This document shows positions 62,864 to 63,813 of a stretch of DNA of 63,813 nt, piece after piece. This stretch comes from Thalassolituus sp034111725. GTDB taxonomy: Bacteria > Pseudomonadota > Gammaproteobacteria > Pseudomonadales > Oceanobacteraceae. The notes under the pieces are model-generated. The model had not been told where the DNA came from. It did no database searches and saw only the letters and a list, made by a program, of their open reading frames with translations. Numbering within the stretch: the stretch's first letter is position 1; each line of letters begins with the position of its first letter. The translations under genes and the position numbers were made by a program. The stretch is from NCBI RefSeq assembly GCF_034111725.1, contig NZ_JAWUWR010000011.1, forward strand, positions 1 through 63,813, in the 5' to 3' direction.

Positions 62864-63226
62864 TTATGACGACGGCCTATGCATTATACCTTCTTTGGTT
62901 ATGACTTCCTCGACTGCATAACCAGGCTCAACATAACCGCCATGACCATAAACCACGTCTCCATTTTGGAGCCGCGCTTCGATTTGATAAGAGCTTTCAC
63001 CAAACACCAACAGAGGCAATATCTGTGACCTTCCCGAGGCCAGAGTATTTAGAGTAACGGAACCATCTTCATGAGTTACGACAATATTGATTACCGGCTC
63101 ATCCGTTGCATTACGGATATTCACTTGAACCGTAGATAGAGACTGCGGAGTAGCCTCACCGTTCATGAGCAAAATACCGCAACCCAAACCTAGAACGAGA
63201 GAAAGGATGTACCCAAGGTATTTCAT
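62864..63226 (-). CDS. Hypothetical exported or membrane-anchored protein
   Basis: Unrecognised 120-residue protein with one N-terminal hydrophobic segment (YLGYILSLVLGLGCGILLM), possibly an anchor or signal, then a beta-rich domain (TVQVNIRNATDEPVINIVVTHEDGSVTLNTL, in two parts, and DVVYGHGGYVEPGYAVEEVI). Located 31 bases upstream of the pseudouridine synthase on the same strand. The promoter side is crowded by the TTGGACAGTC repeats. Confidence 0.72.
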   Translation of the reverse strand: MKYLGYILSLVLGLGCGILLMNGEATPQSLSTVQVNIRNATDEPVINIVVTHEDGSVTLNTLASGRSQILPLLVFGESSYQIEARLQNGDVVYGHGGYVEPGYAVEEVITKEGIMHRPSS

Positions 63227-63240
63227 AATTTCCTACGTAA

Positions 63241-63338
63241 TATTTGGACGTCATATTTGGACAGTCGTAATATTTGGACAGTCGTAATATTTGGACAGTC
63301 ATAATAAATATGAATGCCTGATTGTTCCCGAACGTCAA
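63241..63338 (+). repeat. REP-like TTGGACAGTC array, left block
   Basis: Four units in a row: TATTTGGACGTCA, two identical 17-base units TATTTGGACAGTCGTAA (63254-63270, 63271-63287) and TATTTGGACAGTCATAA, followed by GAATGCCTGATTGTTCCCGAAC (63312-63333; two parts) that recurs in the right block. It lies just upstream of the exported-protein gene and 350 bases from the RAYT start. Confidence 0.92.
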
Positions 63339-63573
63339 CACTTTTAAAAAATACAGAATACTGAACATACTCAAATCCCATACTATGAAAAAGCAGCAGG
63401 TAACGCCCTATTGTTCAGTATGAAATGTCTAATCTGATTCTATATAATTAATTTTGTTGTTTATATATACTCGTTAACTAGCGTAATGTTTTCACTTATT
63501 TTTCTAGATGCACCATATTACCGAGCAAACTTTCTATTTCTGTTATTTGTTGTCGAACTGTATTTCCAGCATC

Positions 63574-63642
63574 ATTCCCTTGGACAGTCATTCCCTTGGA
63601 CAGTCATCATAAGAAGAATGCCTGATTGTTCTCGAACTTCAA
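63574..63642 (+). repeat. REP-like TTGGACAGTC array, right block
   Basis: ATTCCCTTGGACAGTC occurs twice in tandem (TTGGACAGTC at 63580-63589 and 63596-63605), followed by the same tail as in the left block, GAATGCCTGATTGTTCTCGAAC at 63616-63637 (two parts) and TTCAA. The two blocks are in the same direction and about 300 bases apart. This is the usual neighbourhood of a RAYT gene. Confidence 0.92.
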
Positions 63643-63685
63643 TACCGCTAGCTTTAAAATACGAAGCAAGTTGCAGGAGGCTAGG

Positions 63686-63813
63686 ATGCCTAAACCAAGA
63701 AAAGAACTCATATCACTCGAAGCCACACCCTACTACCACTGTGTTTCGCGCTGTGTAAGGCGTGCATTCTTATGTGGAACAGACAACGAAGGCCGTAGTT
63801 TTGAACATAGACG
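63686..63813 (+). mobile_element. REP-associated tyrosine transposase (RAYT, Y1_Tnp), 3' cut by window
   Basis: Open from ATG 63686 to the window end, preceded by a strong GGAGG (63676-63680). The visible 42 residues read MPKPRKELISLEATPYYH, then CVSRCVRRAFLCG and GRSFEHR, the start of IS200-like Y1 transposases of the REP-associated type found in marine gammaproteobacteria. The HUH motif would lie beyond the edge. The RAYT probably recognises the TTGGACAGTC arrays just upstream. Confidence 0.88.

Noticed and set aside
63241..63642. TTGGACAGTC repeats as a CRISPR array
   Set aside because: Units are 16-17 bases with almost no spacer and lie beside a RAYT gene; no cas gene.

Overview
The window is ordinary chromosomal DNA from a Gram-negative gammaproteobacterium, most likely a marine member of the Oceanospirillales or a close relative of the pseudomonads. 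This placement is inferred. It rests on gene neighbourhoods that resemble those of Pseudomonas as remembered (MFS-aroC-prmB, brkB next to arsC-like/wrbA/DUF2069, yffB-dapD, fpr facing a finR-like LysR gene), on a class I polyhydroxyalkanoate synthase with its phasin, on E. coli-type proteins (MnmC, TcdA, YejK, OMPLA, YegD), and on a REP/RAYT element of a kind common in marine gammaproteobacteria. I see no prophage, plasmid, CRISPR array, rRNA or tRNA.

Left part (1-14 kb): the end of yciB with yciI and an SH3-domain membrane protein; a selenoprotein-W-like redox protein back to back with a periplasmic cyclophilin; an auxin-efflux-type carrier; the tRNA-modifying fusion enzyme MnmC; YheU and an unrecognised partner; the PHA storage genes (phaP, then a terminator hairpin, then phaC); a DUF6489 protein; an HcaT-like transporter, aroC and prmB; a patatin-type lipase behind a DUF4892 protein.

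Middle (14-34 kb): a degenerate DUF885 lipoprotein that overlaps a convergent outer-membrane-barrel gene; DUF3422 and BrkB membrane proteins; the arsC-like/wrbA/DUF2069/ytoQ cluster; a glutathione S-transferase; a YegD-type Hsp70; MgtC; a periplasmic glutathione peroxidase; YejK; an overlapping GTPase/membrane-protein pair (DUF3482/DUF2868); an acidic-linker lipoprotein; TcdA.

Right-centre (34-45 kb): a complete sufBCDS-A-T operon diverging from its Rrf2-type regulator, with a recognisable operator over the promoter, then a D-threonine-aldolase-like enzyme coupled to an esterase, an orphan receiver-Hpt phosphorelay protein, yffB and dapD.

Right part (45-64 kb): normal housekeeping genes (nth, gloA, an ATP-NAD kinase relative, pldA, fpr/finR) interleaved with decay. 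An OmpA-type gene carries an in-frame TAG, a chemoreceptor gene is broken by several frameshifts and a large deletion, and a DUF6091 solute-binding gene carries a Trp-to-TGA stop and a lost C-terminus. The right edge holds two arrays of a TTGGACAGTC repeat in front of the start of a REP-associated (RAYT, Y1) transposase gene cut by the window end.

I did not find a large undescribed system. The observations most worth following are the RAYT/REP locus, the suf and fpr control regions, the DUF2868/DUF3482 GTPase pair, the kinase-less REC-Hpt protein, the DUF885 protein lacking its zinc motif, and the three interrupted genes.
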